From: Hydractinia symbiolongicarpus
Lineage: Eukaryota; Cnidaria; Hydrozoa; Anthoathecata; Hydractiniidae
Reading direction: 5' to 3'
DNA: 60,000 nt
Assembly: GCF_029227915.1 (NCBI RefSeq)
Contig: NC_079883.1
Coordinates: 22,570,001-22,630,000, forward strand
The notes below the pieces were generated by a model that was not told where the DNA came from, searched no databases, and worked only from the letters and a program-made list of their open reading frames with translations. Below are positions 1 to 13,195 of the stretch, piece by piece. The translations under genes were made by a program, and so were the position numbers. Position 1 is the stretch's first letter. Every line of letters begins with the position of its first letter.

Positions 1-3000
1 TAGCTGGTAAAGCGAACAAGTAAAACGTCACTAAAGCAGACACTGGGTTTCCCGGTAGAGCGAAAAAATAGATAGTTTTCGGTCCACGTGTAATTGTAGC
101 GAAGGTGGTAGGTTTTCTACAAAAACATGTATAAATGGTTATACTCGTTAACTTTAACATAAAAACAATAACAACAACGACAACGACAAAAAAAAACAAC
201 GACAACGACAAAAACGACAACGAGGACAACAAGGACAAAAAGTGAAATACCCTGGCTTCATTTGTACACGCCCGAATTTGATATCCCCAAATTGCGCAAG
301 GAACTTTTTAACCAAGTCCTAAAAAAGAACCAGGCAAAAGTTGAGAATAAAAAACCTTTGGTGGTAAACACGTGACAACAGCAATAACAAAATACTGATA
401 ATTTTTTTTTTACTTTTTCACCCATGGACACTCCACCGGTGGTGATAAGAATTTGATGGTTGGCATCATCAATAACATTTGAAATCTTGTCTCTAAGCAG
501 TGAAAAACTAAACAGAATTGGAAGTTTCATTAACCAGAAATTGCCAGTATTGAGAAGGTAACAATTTATTAGCTGACATTTAAGTGCTGAATATGTGATC
601 CTAGTTAGCCGGGATGACACGTTTGTCGGCATCCCACCTTCCGTTACAACTTACCGTGGATTTAAAATAAAGAATACTTAAGAAGCGAGAATGAAATTTA
701 CACGGAGGCTAAATTCCATCCCCTTTCAGCCACTTTCAGGATCTTGCTTAAACGGGACGAAATTTCTTTATAAAATCACTTCACCCTGGCTAGTCAAAGC
801 GATATATGGCATAGGAATACACATGCACATTAACCGAATTGTTCTAAAGAGTTTAACAAAAGATGGTGGAGACTGTAACAACAAACTCAACAACAGTACA
901 TAACTGCTTTGAACAACTGTTTTAGATGGTCCAAAGAGTTAACTATTGCTCTTATTGACACCCTTCAGTTTAACGACCTTGTGACTATAAATAATAGGTT
1001 TTAACACAGATAAACTACAGACATGCTAAAGATTTTCAAAACTTTGGATCAGTACAAAAACTTTCTAAAAAAGTCAGCCGATGTAAAAGAGAAATGATAC
1101 AACAAAAAACACTTTATCTCTATTTTTTTCGTTCATACTTGGTTTTCGACAAAATATGCAGATAACAAATTTCGTCTGGTAAATATATGCGAAACTAAAA
1201 CAAAGATTAATTTTTGCTTTTATTTCTTATAATTATTGTGTTTACACAAGAAAATAGTGCGCGCTGAGTGAAATAAAAATGAAAGGTCAACCGCAAAATT
1301 TACCACAGTTAACCAGCATAAAATTCTCCTTGGCTATCATTTTAAATGTGGACTTAAAAATCGTCTCCACAAAGCGAGTCGGAATTTCGTCCCGACTAAC
1401 TAGGAGCATACAATCAGCCCAATAAAGCCGTTTCCTACGAAACAAATTGTTTTGCTTCTCTGGATTCAACAAGTGCTCATCTTTCTTGACAGCCTTATTT
1501 TTAGTAAGTATAAAATTCCAAGCCGCACTTTGTCAAATTCTGTTTGTACCATCCAGGTAGGACAAAATTTTACAATTTAATCCACAGCATTAAAACATAC
1601 TTATCCGGCAAAGTTCCCAAATCCGCAGCATTAAAACCTTGCTCACGAATAGCCGTCAACAGGGCTATCTTGTTTGAATCATAAATTTGCCCTTCACTTT
1701 TCTCTGCACCAGGACTCACCAGCTGATGTAAAAAAAAAGCGTAAGATAAATAAAAGAGTCATGAAATACTAAGTAAACCATTCTAATTGGAGAATTCTTC
1801 AATCAAACTTATAAGGTTGATGAAGGATCGATTAATCACAACTTTGATGCTGGAACTCCCGCGGAAAAATCTTGCAAAAAAACAACAAAAAACCCACGAA
1901 ATGTTAGTAATTTTGCGAAACAGAGTTTAGCGATTAACGTTAAATTCGGTACTCGTGGGAATATATAACTCAAGTTTTCAGTTAGCGTTGAAATGGTTTA
2001 ATGTGTTCCAATAATAGAGGAAAGCAACAATATGCAATTTCGAAACTATGATACCATTTTTCAGTTTCTATCGCGGACGTGACCAGAATACTGGTGCCCA
2101 AATGTAAATAAAGACGTTCCAGAATAGGTGATAAACCTCGTAAAATAGCCTCTTTTCATATAAAAAATTGCAGTTAGTAGTGTGATTTAGATTTATACAT
2201 ACATACATACCAGGTAGTATGGAGTAAAAAGATTACACGAAAAATAAAAAAAATCCATAGAGAGAAAATATACATACTTCGTCACCAGTAGAAAACAAGC
2301 CAATTGAGGGTGGAGTGTAGACAGACACCTAGGAACAAAGTAAGAATAGAAGTGAATAACAAGAATCATCCTTTATGTTATTAAAAAGAGGTTTAATAAA
2401 TTACCATATTAACGCCTGCCATTGCCATTAAGCCAAGCTCTGATGGACCTAGCTTTTCACCAGCTGATAATATAGTTTCACCTTGTTTTATATCAAATCC
2501 AACTGGTCTATAAAAGAAGACGCAATTTAAACAACAATTCCGGTAAACAATAAAACTGACAAACAAAAAGAAAAAGAGCATTTGAGGTTGGCTCATTCCC
2601 TGGCTGAATCGTAACATATAAAAGTGTAAATCGATAATTTTTTGTTTATTTTCTAGCACACTTAAAAAATCGAAAAGTACAAAATACATAACCAGCAAAC
2701 CTGATATCCTGCAGAATAGATGGTGGTGTTTTCATACGAACCAAAACTTCAACATTACCCTGGAAATAAAGAAAACCTGGTTAGTCCTTTCGAATTCATA
2801 GTGGAATAAACTATTAAAAAGTTAGTAAGGCAAAATTATTTAGGGGGAAACTAGTGGAGTGCCTATTGAAACTCTGAAAGTTGTCATGTTTCAGGAAAAT
2901 ATATTATATTAAAAGAAAAGAACTAACGTTATCAGCAGCCTCGACAAGCTCAGTATCTTCCACTTGCACTACAGCATCTGCACCAACAGGTATTGGAGCC

Positions 3001-6000
3001 CCTGTGGTTATACGGCTACATTGACCACTACGTAGTGATTGGCTAGGCTACAACAGCAGTAAAAAAAACTGGTTAAAGTATTAAGTGAGACCAAAACAGT
3101 GATCAATTAATTACGCTAGTCGTTAGCCCATTGAAGAGTCCATGGATCTGCCAGTTCTCAAAGATCGCTCATCGTACATATTTCCTCCACCCATATTTGC
3201 GCATTCTAGCCTTTACTCCGGCAGGGTTTACTAGTATGATTATAGGTGCAATTATAATGTGGTTTTTGATTTAATAACCCCTGATAGTTCAAAAAAAAAT
3301 TGTTGAAAGATCACAGGAATTTAAACTTTTGCATTTTGAATAGAAAGACAAAATACGGCTATTATTATGAAGATTATACAGCAAAAATCTGTAGCAGTAT
3401 CGCACAGGATACTAGGCTGGTAAAAATGTTAGACCAACAAAAGTTTGAGAGAGAGAGTATAAAAGAATCTGACTGACCACTTGTCCTGCAGTGATAGGTT
3501 CTACCACTCTTCGAACACCAGCACCGTCAGCAGCTAAACACGGATATAACAATAAGTTACAATAAGGAATAATTAATACACTATAAATCTTAAACACAAA
3601 TAACACATCACATTCCAATAATAAGACTGCTACAGAAGTTGTATACCTATTACAGCATAACCATCTTTTACTGATGCTGCAAAGGGAGGGTAGGGTTCTT
3701 TAGCACGTACATCTTCCATAAGAACCTTTCCTAATAATCCTAAAAAAAATCAGAATGATAAATCCTTGTTTCAAATTCAAGTCAGTGTGAGAGTTATTAT
3801 ACAGGATTACAATTAAGAAATATTTTTTCATCGAACAAGGATTTAAATTCTGTAGTTGAAAAAATAAAGAAAATAAAAAAAGTTTCCTTGTATTACATAG
3901 CAGTTACATATTGCAAAAATAACGTTTTAAATATAAGTTCATTTTCAAAATAAAAAGGCTAAGTCATTTTAAAACTCCACGAAAACCCCTTAAAAAATGC
4001 AAACCTTTCTTTCTGCAAAAAGTTTCAACATCAAAGTCTTTATGTTAAATTCAATGTTTATACCTGCATGAAGATTTACCAAGTGTCTTTTCTTCTGGAC
4101 TTTGACAGTGCTGAGTACAATTGATAATGCCTTGCTTACTAAGATCATTGGATAGGGTGAAAATCTGTCTCTTTCAGCAACTTTTGGTGTGTCAATATAC
4201 ACTATAAAAAATTTTAAATTTTATATAATAAAATGTTTCTGACCAGTGGTAGTTGAGTGGTTGAGTGCATTTTGTATCTAAATGGATCTTTTCTACTTTA
4301 TCAATCAGCATGAAAATAGAGCCGAGGTTATGCACAGTTAAAGTTATACGTAATATCATCTTGTGCAACTTCTATACTGACTGTGGTTTACTTTCTCTGT
4401 TTAACTTTCTTGTACTAAGATTTTTGGATTTTCTGAAGAGCCTAAAATGCCTACCGCATGTGGTGGTTTGTAGGGAACAGTTCCTTGAATTAAAACACGG
4501 AATAGAAAAGTTTGCCAATGTTTACAAAGTTAAAAACTTTGCGTCTTTTTTTTTCACATGGACAAGCTTTTCTAAGGGTAGAAAATATAAACAACAGACC
4601 ATAGTAATTAAAGAAATCCATTTAAAAAAAAAGAAATATTCCCTTAAAATTAGTAAAAATGTTTAAAAAGAATTAGAAGAATATAGTTAAAATTTAATTC
4701 CATTTTCTCTTGGATCTTATATGCTACCCAAAAAATCTTTAATCTTTTTTAATAGCCATTTTACCCTACAAGAGTCCTGCTTTTTATACAACCATGCTTA
4801 TTGTTTTAAAAATAAAACAAAAACAACTACGTCACACAGAGTGTCCTATTGAGTGCTGGCAATTTTTGTAAAAATATAAAAACACAAATGCAGTATATTA
4901 ATTAACAATATTATAGACAGGCACATAAAGCAGCAGGGAGGAGTGCTCTAAAAAAGTTAGTATTAGTTGACACATGGAATCCCAATTATTTCAATTTTGT
5001 GGCTGAGCTATAAAAGTTTGTCTAACATTTTTGAATGAAAATATTATAGTCTATTAAAAAAATCAATATATAAAGCATGTACACAATGCCATTAATCAAA
5101 GTAATAGCTTAATCGTTAACCACAAAAACATTAGACATTGCAATGGAATAAAACGCTGTTTCTATGTGAAAATATGAATGCATGACAATGTGATTTTTTC
5201 AAAGTTTCAAAATTTACATTAAAATTTGATCTTATTTTAGTACCCACTTGATGTTTAACTATGGAAAATATTTCAAAAAGTTGTAATAAAAAAACTTAGA
5301 GAACCTGCTCTTTGGTGGGGACACTGATGCATTGAAGATTCTGAGGATGAACAGGAAAAATCATATCCTTGGTCTGAACTGACTGATGATGATCCATAAC
5401 TTTGGAGACTGTCCATGCTTTCACGATGACTATGGCGATGACTACATGGTGATGTTGCCTACAAAAACAAACAAAAATTCTTCTGATTTCAATAAAAAAT
5501 ATCAAGCTTCAAAAATTCTTAATAAACAATTTACAATCAAAATGTCTAAATATGAATAAACAATAATTTTCTTTTTTTTAATTGCTAGGAAGATTAAAAA
5601 TTACATTACTAAAGAATTACCAGACAGACAAAGAAATATGGAAAGATCTTTTGCAAATTACAAGAAATAACATTTTTATCAGGAGTAATTTTATCCTCCC
5701 TTTCGAGTCTGCATTTAAATCATTCAATTAGATTTGAAAGACCTCCTTCTTAATGATTTATTAAGAAAGGTGGAGAATAACATACATATTAAAATCTTGA
5801 GCAAGTGCAACGGGATTTACACAACCTTTTATGGAGATATAATAACAAGGAGGGAGGAGAACACTGATTATACTGAAAAAATATGATTAGTCCTACAGGT
5901 TGTGTACCGAAGTAGGACTACAAATAAGACAGGGCTAGAAACACTACTCTCAGCAAACATAAACAAATAAAACAAACAAATAAACAAACAAACAGAATTA

Positions 6001-9000
6001 CTAAAATTATCCACCATTTATGGAAGAGTAGTGGGATAAACAAAGGAGGTTATAATTACAACAAGCTCATTAACTTTGTAGCTGATAAACTTTTTATAAT
6101 CTTATCAATTAAAAACATAAAAGCTTTTAAGTGCATTTAAAAGATTATAAAGATAAGTAAAGTTAACCATTGCATCTCGGTCATCTTAGAAGCTGCATAC
6201 TAGTGTAATGCAGTCTTGCTTAATTATGTATTTTCCAGTCAACCATAATAACATGTGTCTGCGTTTTTTAGTTATTACAGGTTTTAAAACACATTTAATT
6301 TCACGTTATGTCTTTTAGTAGGTTTTAAATCATACTATGATTGACTGGAAAAGTTCTAAAGACTACTTAAATGTGTTTGTTTTACCTTATTAAAAAAATT
6401 GCTAATATGCCGCATAGTGACGTTTTGGATAACTAACACTTTTAAATGTCTATATATGTTGGTGAATAGATTTTGCTCACTTAAAGCCGTGTGGGGAATT
6501 CACTTACTCGTGAGCCATTACAATTCCTCACTAAACATATAATATCACTGCACGAATCATCCTGCCTACGTCGTGGCTAAACAAAAGAAGTGAGAGGAAA
6601 TGTATATTGGTAAAAAAGGAAATGTTCCATTTGTAAAGGATGTTGTGGACTATATTACCTAGCTGGTCTTCAGGTGACACATATTATGTGACATTAAGTA
6701 TGAATTTAAAATATACGCACACAAAAGAAATAATCTGTTTTTTATTAAAACCTTAACCTATTAAACTATTCTCAACATGAGGCTGTCGAAATACATTTTA
6801 AATTTAATTAGTTCGTAATAAACTAAGTACAATAGAATCAAAGTAAGATGTTTTTAAAGCCACTTAAAAATAATGCTATTAACATCTAAAAACAGCATGC
6901 TAAAATACTTAACAAAAAAATAAAAATCGCCATGGAAACAAAAAAAATTGATCTCACAAATAATAAAAACTTTACTGAATAAACACACTTAAGTATTTCC
7001 CTCCCAGAATAACTAATTATGTTTATAAAGCTACAAAATCTAAATTTATGTATATGTACCGTCACAGGAAGTTGGTCAGCAAGTAATTTGGTTTGCTCCA
7101 TTGAGCTGTGAGTTGAAGCTACATTCTCCTCATCACTAGACACCAAATCTAATAAAACGAAATTGCCTTACAAAAAAAAAAATTTGACTTCTTGATTATA
7201 TAACTGAAAGAGGCTTACCAAAAGCATGACCAAGAGCAGGCAAGATAAATTCAAAGCACTCCTAAAATTAATTGTTCTTAATAATTAGAGCTTTACTGCA
7301 CATAACAAGCACAACACAAACTTGTTGATATTATACCTGAGATCCCTTTTTGCTTCCTGGAAGGTTAACAATTATTGTTGAATTTCTTATTCCACACACG
7401 GGTCTAAGCACAAAATATAGTGAAGCATTAGAATAAGGTAATTAGGAATGCTATCTGACAGAGTTTAAAAAGCATAATAACCTTGACAGCATTGCCATTG
7501 GCGTGGTCTCAATAGATTTGGACAACATGCGAACAACCAAGCCTGGTGCTTCTCTTTCAATGACAGCTTTTGTAGCCTAAAGAAGTAAAAATGTAAAAGT
7601 GGATTTATTATAATATATACATGGTAAACTTTAATATAAACACAGACATAAAACATGTTTTATGAAGTGTGCTAAGTCTGTTAGGCTTTTCTGGTAATTT
7701 CCAAATGTTGTGTATTCTAACATAAAAAACGTACCTCTGGAGTAACATCTCTTGAAGTAAAACCAGTTCCACCAGTTGTCAATATTAAAATGCATTTCTC
7801 AGTATCTGCCCAATGTAAAAGGCAACTCTAAAGTAAATGTCAAACTTTACATTACTACAACATTTTATCTTATATGACAAATATTTTTTAAAGTAGGGTG
7901 ATTTATATTAATTTAACTGGAAGATAAACTCCTTACTTTGATGATGAGCAGTTCATCTGGAACACATCCAGTTATGACTTTTACAACTCCAAGCCTAAAA
8001 AAATATGAACCTACATAAACAGAAAAGTGTCTTGCTATCAAAATAGGCGTTCACTATGCTATCAAAATTTCAGAAGTATTTGTTAACCATGGTTGAAATA
8101 TAGGTTTCTAGATTACTTCCTAGTAACTGTCTAATACCAGAAGTTTTACTGAAAATACCCATTGTATGTTCTGTAACATTGTTTAACATGATGTTATTGT
8201 CATTATACCCATATTCACTTTAAACAAAAACAGACTTATTAATTACTAGGTCGTACACAATTCAAGAAGTTTACAATGAAATCAGGATTTCTAAAGTGTA
8301 AGTACTTCTTCCAGAGTTTTTGTGGGGTAAAGGATATAAATCAATTAGTTTTGATTTAATTAAAGGAGGGGTTCCTTAGACACTTTGATAATGGTAAAAA
8401 CAGTACTAAAACATCTCTAGATGCAGCACTGTACATTATATGTATCATTGTATATATATACAATTTCTACAATGACATGCTTGTATCATATACATAATGC
8501 TCAGTTTTCATACAGGGTTTCAAATACAAAGTGCTAAGTTTAACCCCAACCAAAGTTTGGTAAATCAAAAATTGTCACTTCCAGCCTATTTCAAAGACAG
8601 AATTTAAAAATGTCACAAAAGGCTTCTTTATTTTTGAAAGTGATCTGAGATACATCTCAATCAATTTAACCTGTGCGTGCAAAACAAGTATGCAAGAATG
8701 AAACATGTGTCGTGTCTGACACTTAAACACATATTCGAATTACAAAATGTTATTTGAGATTTCTGCACAGATTAACAGTGGAAAAAATCAAACAAAAAAA
8801 ATCAGCACATGTGTAAATAAATAAATAAATAAAACATAAAAATGACTTGAATATATGTATCCTTTAAAAATGGATTTCCAACTCTTATTAAAATCTGTTA
8901 AAGGGGAGTGGGTAGAAATTAGTACCATTAAAAAATATGAAAATATGATAATATCTTTGCACTTTGTTCAGAGGACATAAATACATGTTTCTTTGTGGAA

Positions 9001-10477
9001 TCCTTTTTAAATTGTCCCTACTTTTTGTAATATCTCAACAAATGTTCCCATGCATATTAGTTCTGTGACTGTAAACAGTCTCCTTGGATATATACAAAAC
9101 AAACCTTCTGATAATTTTCATCCAAAAGAACGTGAAGTCATAATATGATTTGATGTTTTATAAAAGAAATGTTGATGAACATGACACACATATATGATCT
9201 TGTTCAATTTCTTATGTTCTTGACATGTGGAAGGGATTCAAATACTTAATTGAAAAATTATTTTAAAAAAGTTAAAAGCAATTGATGATTTATTAAATCT
9301 TTCTTTTTTTTAAGAACAATCCACATGTATACAGTAAAGGGAAAAATATTAAGCAGACTGTCACAATTGAAGAAATCCAATCAAATTAAAAAAAATAAAA
9401 TGCAGAATTAAAACTGATAAAACTTTTTCTTGAAAAGTAAAAAAATCCTGAAAAGTCTGAAAAATATAATTTAGGGTAATTAGCCAATTTTCCATTAGTC
9501 CTGTTTTTTCTGCAACTATGCACAATTTTCTGACGACTTAACATTTTCTCCTGTTACCACACTTTTTCTAACCTCTATGGCATCAAGAGCCAGATGTATA
9601 TTGAAATAACAAAGAATGAGTTAACAAAGTTATTCCATTAATTCACAAAATTAGCTGAAAAAAAGAAGTTATTCTAATGTCTAGTTGGAATTATCAACAT
9701 CGGTAAACTTCTTGACCAGCCATTAATCAAAATATTTCAATACACCTTTACGATAATTCAATTGTACATGCGTTCCTACGGCTCTCCATCGTTTTACAAT
9801 ATCGGAAAAAAGAAGGTAAAAATTGTGCTTTTATGAGAGTTTGTTAGAGACAAAAGCGTGTTTTCTCCAGTTTTTTAACTTCCGTCATATCAATTTCTTT
9901 CAAATTTTCAGGAAACGTTATTAATAATAAGATACAACTTATGTGTACTTTTCATTAAAAACAAAGTGCGGCAAGAAAAGTTATCACGAAAAACGTGTTT
10001 TCTCATTAATAAACTCTTACAAAAGTGTGATGTTTACCTCCTCCGATCGCCAAATAAGCTGCGATGGAGTGTTAGTTTTCCAGAATTATCGTAAAGGTGT
10101 ATTTAATAAACCTGTGTAAACTGGTTTGAACGAGTGCCTTTAAATTTGGCCCACTCTTGTCCTCTTGAGTTCCAGCAGAACAACGATCACTGACTAAAAG
10201 AACAGAAATATTAATAAAAGTTAGGACTTTTTCTTAAAAAAGAAGGGTCACTAATTTAAACTTTAGATCGGATTTATTTAGTCTGTCTTCTGTTTTAGTT
10301 GGGTTGAACAGCTTAAGATTTGGTTTAAAGCTGTACAAGAGAAAAATAAATTAAAAGATTAAAACACACACTTTAAAAGTGCATCAAAAAATAAAAATTT
10401 AGCTACATGCCTGTTAATATTCCAATTTTTAGTTCGCGGGATGCAATAACTTCGTGATTTACGTACAATCCCGCCAT
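1..10477 (-). CDS. GPHN: Gephyrin (MogA-MoeA fusion), 3' end off the left edge
   Basis: Bifunctional molybdenum-cofactor enzyme: the N-terminal G (MogA) domain adenylylates molybdopterin and the C-terminal E (MoeA) domain inserts molybdate; in vertebrates it is also a synaptic receptor scaffold. Exons in transcript order: 10477-10411, 10193-10112, 7994-7937, 7827-7735, 7576-7482, 7403-7337, 7261-7219, 7148-7060, 6576-6508, 5458-5305, 4201-4064, 3739-3647, 3533-3478, 3047-2928, 2759-2701, 2507-2405, 2328-2278, 1722-1601, 492-414, 318-251, 116-1. All joins keep frame (about 607 aa). G domain about residues 1-168 with [16 protein letters not shown] and [10 protein letters not shown]; a Ser/His-rich linker of roughly 110 aa (170-280); E domain with [43 protein letters not shown] and [13 protein letters not shown]. 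The ATG at 10477 has an in-frame TAA just upstream. MoeA domain IV lies outside the window. The first intron uses a GC donor. Confidence 0.97.
6231..6352. repeat. Short inverted repeat in a gephyrin intron
   Basis: Arms 6231-6247 and 6336-6352 (TTTTCCAGTCAACCATA and its complement) match at 16 of 17 positions around an 88-nt spacer. It may be a decayed fold-back element. I see no coding content. Confidence 0.6.
9739..10103. mobile_element. Fold-back MITE, TA-flanked, in gephyrin intron 2
   Basis: The ends are a perfect 21-bp inverted repeat (9739-9759 and 10083-10103; AATACACCTTTACGATAATTC). If the outermost TA is the target duplication, the terminal repeat begins CACCTTTACG, as expected for a Tc1/mariner-type non-autonomous element. 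Inner segments also pair (TTTTATGAGAGTTTGTTA near 9830 with TAATAAACTCTTACAAAA near 10010), so most of the unit can fold on itself. No transposase ORF is present. One end lies 8 nt from the 5' splice site of exon 2. Confidence 0.8.
10409..10410 (-). other. GC 5' splice site of gephyrin intron 1
   Basis: Exon 1 ends ...ATTAACAG and the intron opens GCATGT; it closes ...CTTTTAG before exon 2 at 10193. Only this cut joins ELKIGILT to VSD in frame, matching the conserved start of the MogA fold. The nearby GT (GTAGCT) would bring in a stop codon. GC-AG introns are a known minor class of U2 introns with otherwise strong donors, and CAG|GCATGT fits that. Confidence 0.8.
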
Positions 10478-11490
10478 GCCAAAATGTTGTTATGCTTCGC
10501 TTAGTCGAATATTGGATTAAGTGTTCGGGATAGTCGAGAACGTAAGCACGCGCTCCGTCGCAGATTCTGAAATATTTATATACACTCCGGAAACGTGATG
10601 TTACTTTTTGGCTCTTGTTTCCATCCTCAAAACAATTAAGACGTCATTACATCATCCGGCCCAGTTACAGTGCACAAAATTCTCCATTTTATGCAGATAT
10701 TTCAAAGAAAGGCTTACTCCATGCAATATAAGCGTGATAACCCTGGAAGATGTATTATTTTTAGCTCGAAAAGTGTAATAATATCACTGTTGTATTAAGT
10801 CAATAAACAGTAGGAAAATATCTAAAAAATGAAAAAAGATTATCAAAAACTTTCAGAAAAAAAAACACAAACTCATACTATTTAGCGTGTCACAAAATAA
10901 AGTTTAATCCACGCGCGGAAAAGAACAAATTGTTATTACATCAGCTTTTGACGTCAAACAGCTGGCTGTTACAACATTAGAAACTATCATGATGACATTC
11001 CGATAATCGCTCCTCTGCAGTTAATTTTGAAATGATGTACCAATGAAATACACAACACATCATTTAATTTCGTTCCTAGGGCATTTTGACTTTGCTTTCA
11101 TTCTTGTTCCAAAAGTTTTTTGCAATAAACCTTGAAAATACTTTTGGGGTTTATCCCAAAGAGCTCTGGAGACGAGAATGCTTTACTGACGAACTCTCAC
11201 TGGCCGCTTTCTGTTTACAGTTCTAGTGCCAAGAGAACCTGGTAACGAGGATGTGCATCGTTGACACGTTTCTCACTAGTACGCTATTTAATTTATTTAC
11301 TTGCGTAGAAATTTAGTCTCAAACTTGGAATGAAGTTCCAAATACTCAGAAAGGGTGCTTTTACACGAACTATACAAGAAAGAATTAAGGCAATGATTCA
11401 TTTAAAAAAAGACTAACGGGATCTGAGATTGAGGTTGGTTATGCCTAAACAGATAAAATCGTTTGTTGCTTTTTTATAATTTCCTGTGAA
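10478..11490. other. Intergenic region upstream of gephyrin
   Basis: No exon recognised. This should contain the gephyrin promoter on the minus strand. It has a full CRE-type palindrome at 10949-10956 and fragments of a dispersed repeat: TTCGTTCCTAGGGC near 11070, and AGCTCTGGAGACGAGAAT near 11163 that recurs as AGCTCTGGGGACGAGAAT near 14245. Confidence 0.5.
10947..10958. promoter_or_regulatory. CRE-like palindrome
   Basis: TTTGACGTCAAA contains the full TGACGTCA octamer bound by CREB/ATF bZIP factors. It lies about 470 bp upstream of the gephyrin start codon. The motif is short, so function is only possible; a further GACGTCA half-match is near 10640. Confidence 0.3.
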
Positions 11491-11491
11491 G

Positions 11492-11565
11492 ACACCGCTG
11501 AGAATTGAATCCGAAACCTTTTTTGCATTGATAGGAAATGCTCTACCACAAAACTATCACGCTCT
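11492..11565 (-). repeat. tRNA-derived SINE head or tRNA pseudogene
   Basis: The minus strand has an A-box-like TAGTTTTGTGGTAGAGCA (11556-11539) and, 26 nt downstream, a B-box-like GGATTCAATTC (11512-11502), the internal pol III promoter layout. The acceptor arms do not pair, so a functional tRNA is unlikely. Confidence 0.55.
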
Positions 11566-11894
11566 TCGAGACATTCAGAAAGAGAAAAATATCCCTGGGG
11601 ACAAGGTTGTATAAGTTATCTTTAAGAAAAAGCGAATAAAGTTATTACAGTTGAAATAAGATCGGTTTCTTTAATACAGACAGGGTGCGTATTTTGAAAA
11701 AAAAAAGATCCGCAAAAGGAATGCTATGCGTTCCTCTTCTCAATATATTTGATTTCTTCCCCACCAGGTCTAGAAAAAACGATGTTAATATCAAAAATAA
11801 AGAACTAAAACAAAAGCTTGTAACATCAAAACACAAGTTTAAAAATGGTCAACAGTCTTTCCAAATCTATTTCGTATTCTCGTTTTTAGAGTTT

Positions 11895-12044
11895 TTAATT
11901 AGGGCTGTTATTATGGCCATCAAGTCTAAAGCAAAACGCACTGGATACCAAGTTGCATTAAACACCTTATAAAAATTCCCATCACAGACTCACAGGCAAA
12001 TGTGTAAAGCGTGAAATGAATTTGATTTTAATTAGTAACAAGAA
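11895..12044 (+). repeat. Copy 1 of a ~145-bp direct repeat
   Basis: It runs from TTAATTAGGG through a shared block AATGTGTAAAGCGTGAAATG to TTAGTAAC. It aligns with 13760-13907 along its length with scattered substitutions and a small gap; sequence outside is unrelated. No coding potential is shared. The two copies flank the membrane-protein ORF at 12.3-13.4 kb. Confidence 0.75.
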
Positions 12045-12321
12045 GCCCTGGGGCTCTAAGAATTTCCGCTCGCTACCACAATATTTGATGACAACCTGCT
12101 AATTCGTTGTTATCGTGCCAAACATTCGAAGAGTTTTAGTGCATGAAGCTCTGAAGATAAAGCACACAAGTGACATTATATCTTACAACAAACGCAAACA
12201 AAACGAAACGTGTCATAATAAACTCACATTTTAAAAGAAATTGCTAACAAAAAATACAGCCTTCATTCATGGTTGAAAGTCTTGCGATTGAAACGTTTAT
12301 GGTCTCTTAAACCGCATTTAG

Positions 12322-13034
12322 TTGACAAAAAATCAAACTTTTGTATCACCATCATTTCTGTTCATTTCTGTCAAAGGCGACATAACAATTTACAACGCAA
12401 CAGTTAATGTAAACGGATTTCAATCGGCCTTCTATGCCTTCTCAGCTCTTTACGCAGTAGAGATAATTGTCTCCATTACACTGTTTTACCTCCAAGTTAA
12501 AAGAATTTATAATGACGAAGAGACAATCCTGCAACTTTGGATACCAATTGCTTTATTTGTGGAACTACCACTTTTGATATCAGAATCATACTTACTGAAA
12601 TACAGAGGTATCATTGATTGGCATGATCAAAAATTAGACATGGTGTTGCATCTTGTATTTATCTTCAATCTACCGGTTCAAACATTCATTGATATATGTG
12701 TGTTTATAAATCGAGGAAGGGATTCTGGAGTGGAATATTTGTGTCGCCTTTGTGCTTTATTCTTGGTTGCATGATCTACACACCAATCTCATCTATATTA
12801 GTTGGCTTTCACATGTTTCAAAAAATCAAGATTGAACATTTTGGAGAGGTAAAAATAACCAGTGACACAAAAACAATCCTGTTAATCTTGGCAAATGTTG
12901 GACATATTGGACAATGGATTTGGAGTGCAATTATTGTGATATTAATTTGTTATTGTGTTTATAAAACCTGCTACTTAGGAATTATCACATGTTCTAAATG
13001 CTGTGCCCTATTTCCCTGCCTTTGTAGGGACTGA
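12322..13034 (+). pseudogene. Multi-pass membrane protein ORF, frame-broken, family unknown
   Basis: Two overlapping frames read as one hydrophobic protein. The first (12322-12774) carries about four likely membrane segments, including YAFSALYAVEIIVSITLFYL, ILQLWIPIALFVELPLLI and MVLHLVFIFNLPVQTFIDIC. It then loses frame near the purine run at 12713-12722, where the other frame (to 13034) continues with GIFVSPLCFILGCMIYTPIS and a last segment WIWSAIIVILICYCV before a Cys-rich tail. The first frame has no ATG and a TAG sits just before 12322, so an upstream exon may splice in (a candidate acceptor ends at CTGTCAAAG, 12378) or the copy is 5'-truncated. The break is a one-base shift: a sequencing indel or real decay. 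I do not recognise the family. Confidence 0.5.
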
Positions 13035-13195
13035 CGTGAGTTATTACGCAAACGAACAATACTACTTACGTAACCTATGTATCTAAAAAGTAGCACCGCC
13101 GCAGTTTACTGGTTGCAGGAAATATGTAAGTTGATGATGTTTCTGAGCTTTGTAAAACGACTAAAAAAGCTCCATAGTCTCTTATTTTTGTGCAG

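Noticed and set aside
258-632. 124-aa minus-strand frame taken as one exon
   Set aside because: It runs through gephyrin exon 492-414 and both neighbouring introns; only the LRDKISN...VSMGEK part is coding.
4240-4300. A-box-like TGGTAGTTGAGTGGTTGAG
   Set aside because: No B box within the next 100 bases and no tRNA fold.
4265-4666. 133-aa plus-strand frame in a gephyrin intron
   Set aside because: Low-complexity Phe/Leu/Lys composition, no splice context, opposite to the gene.
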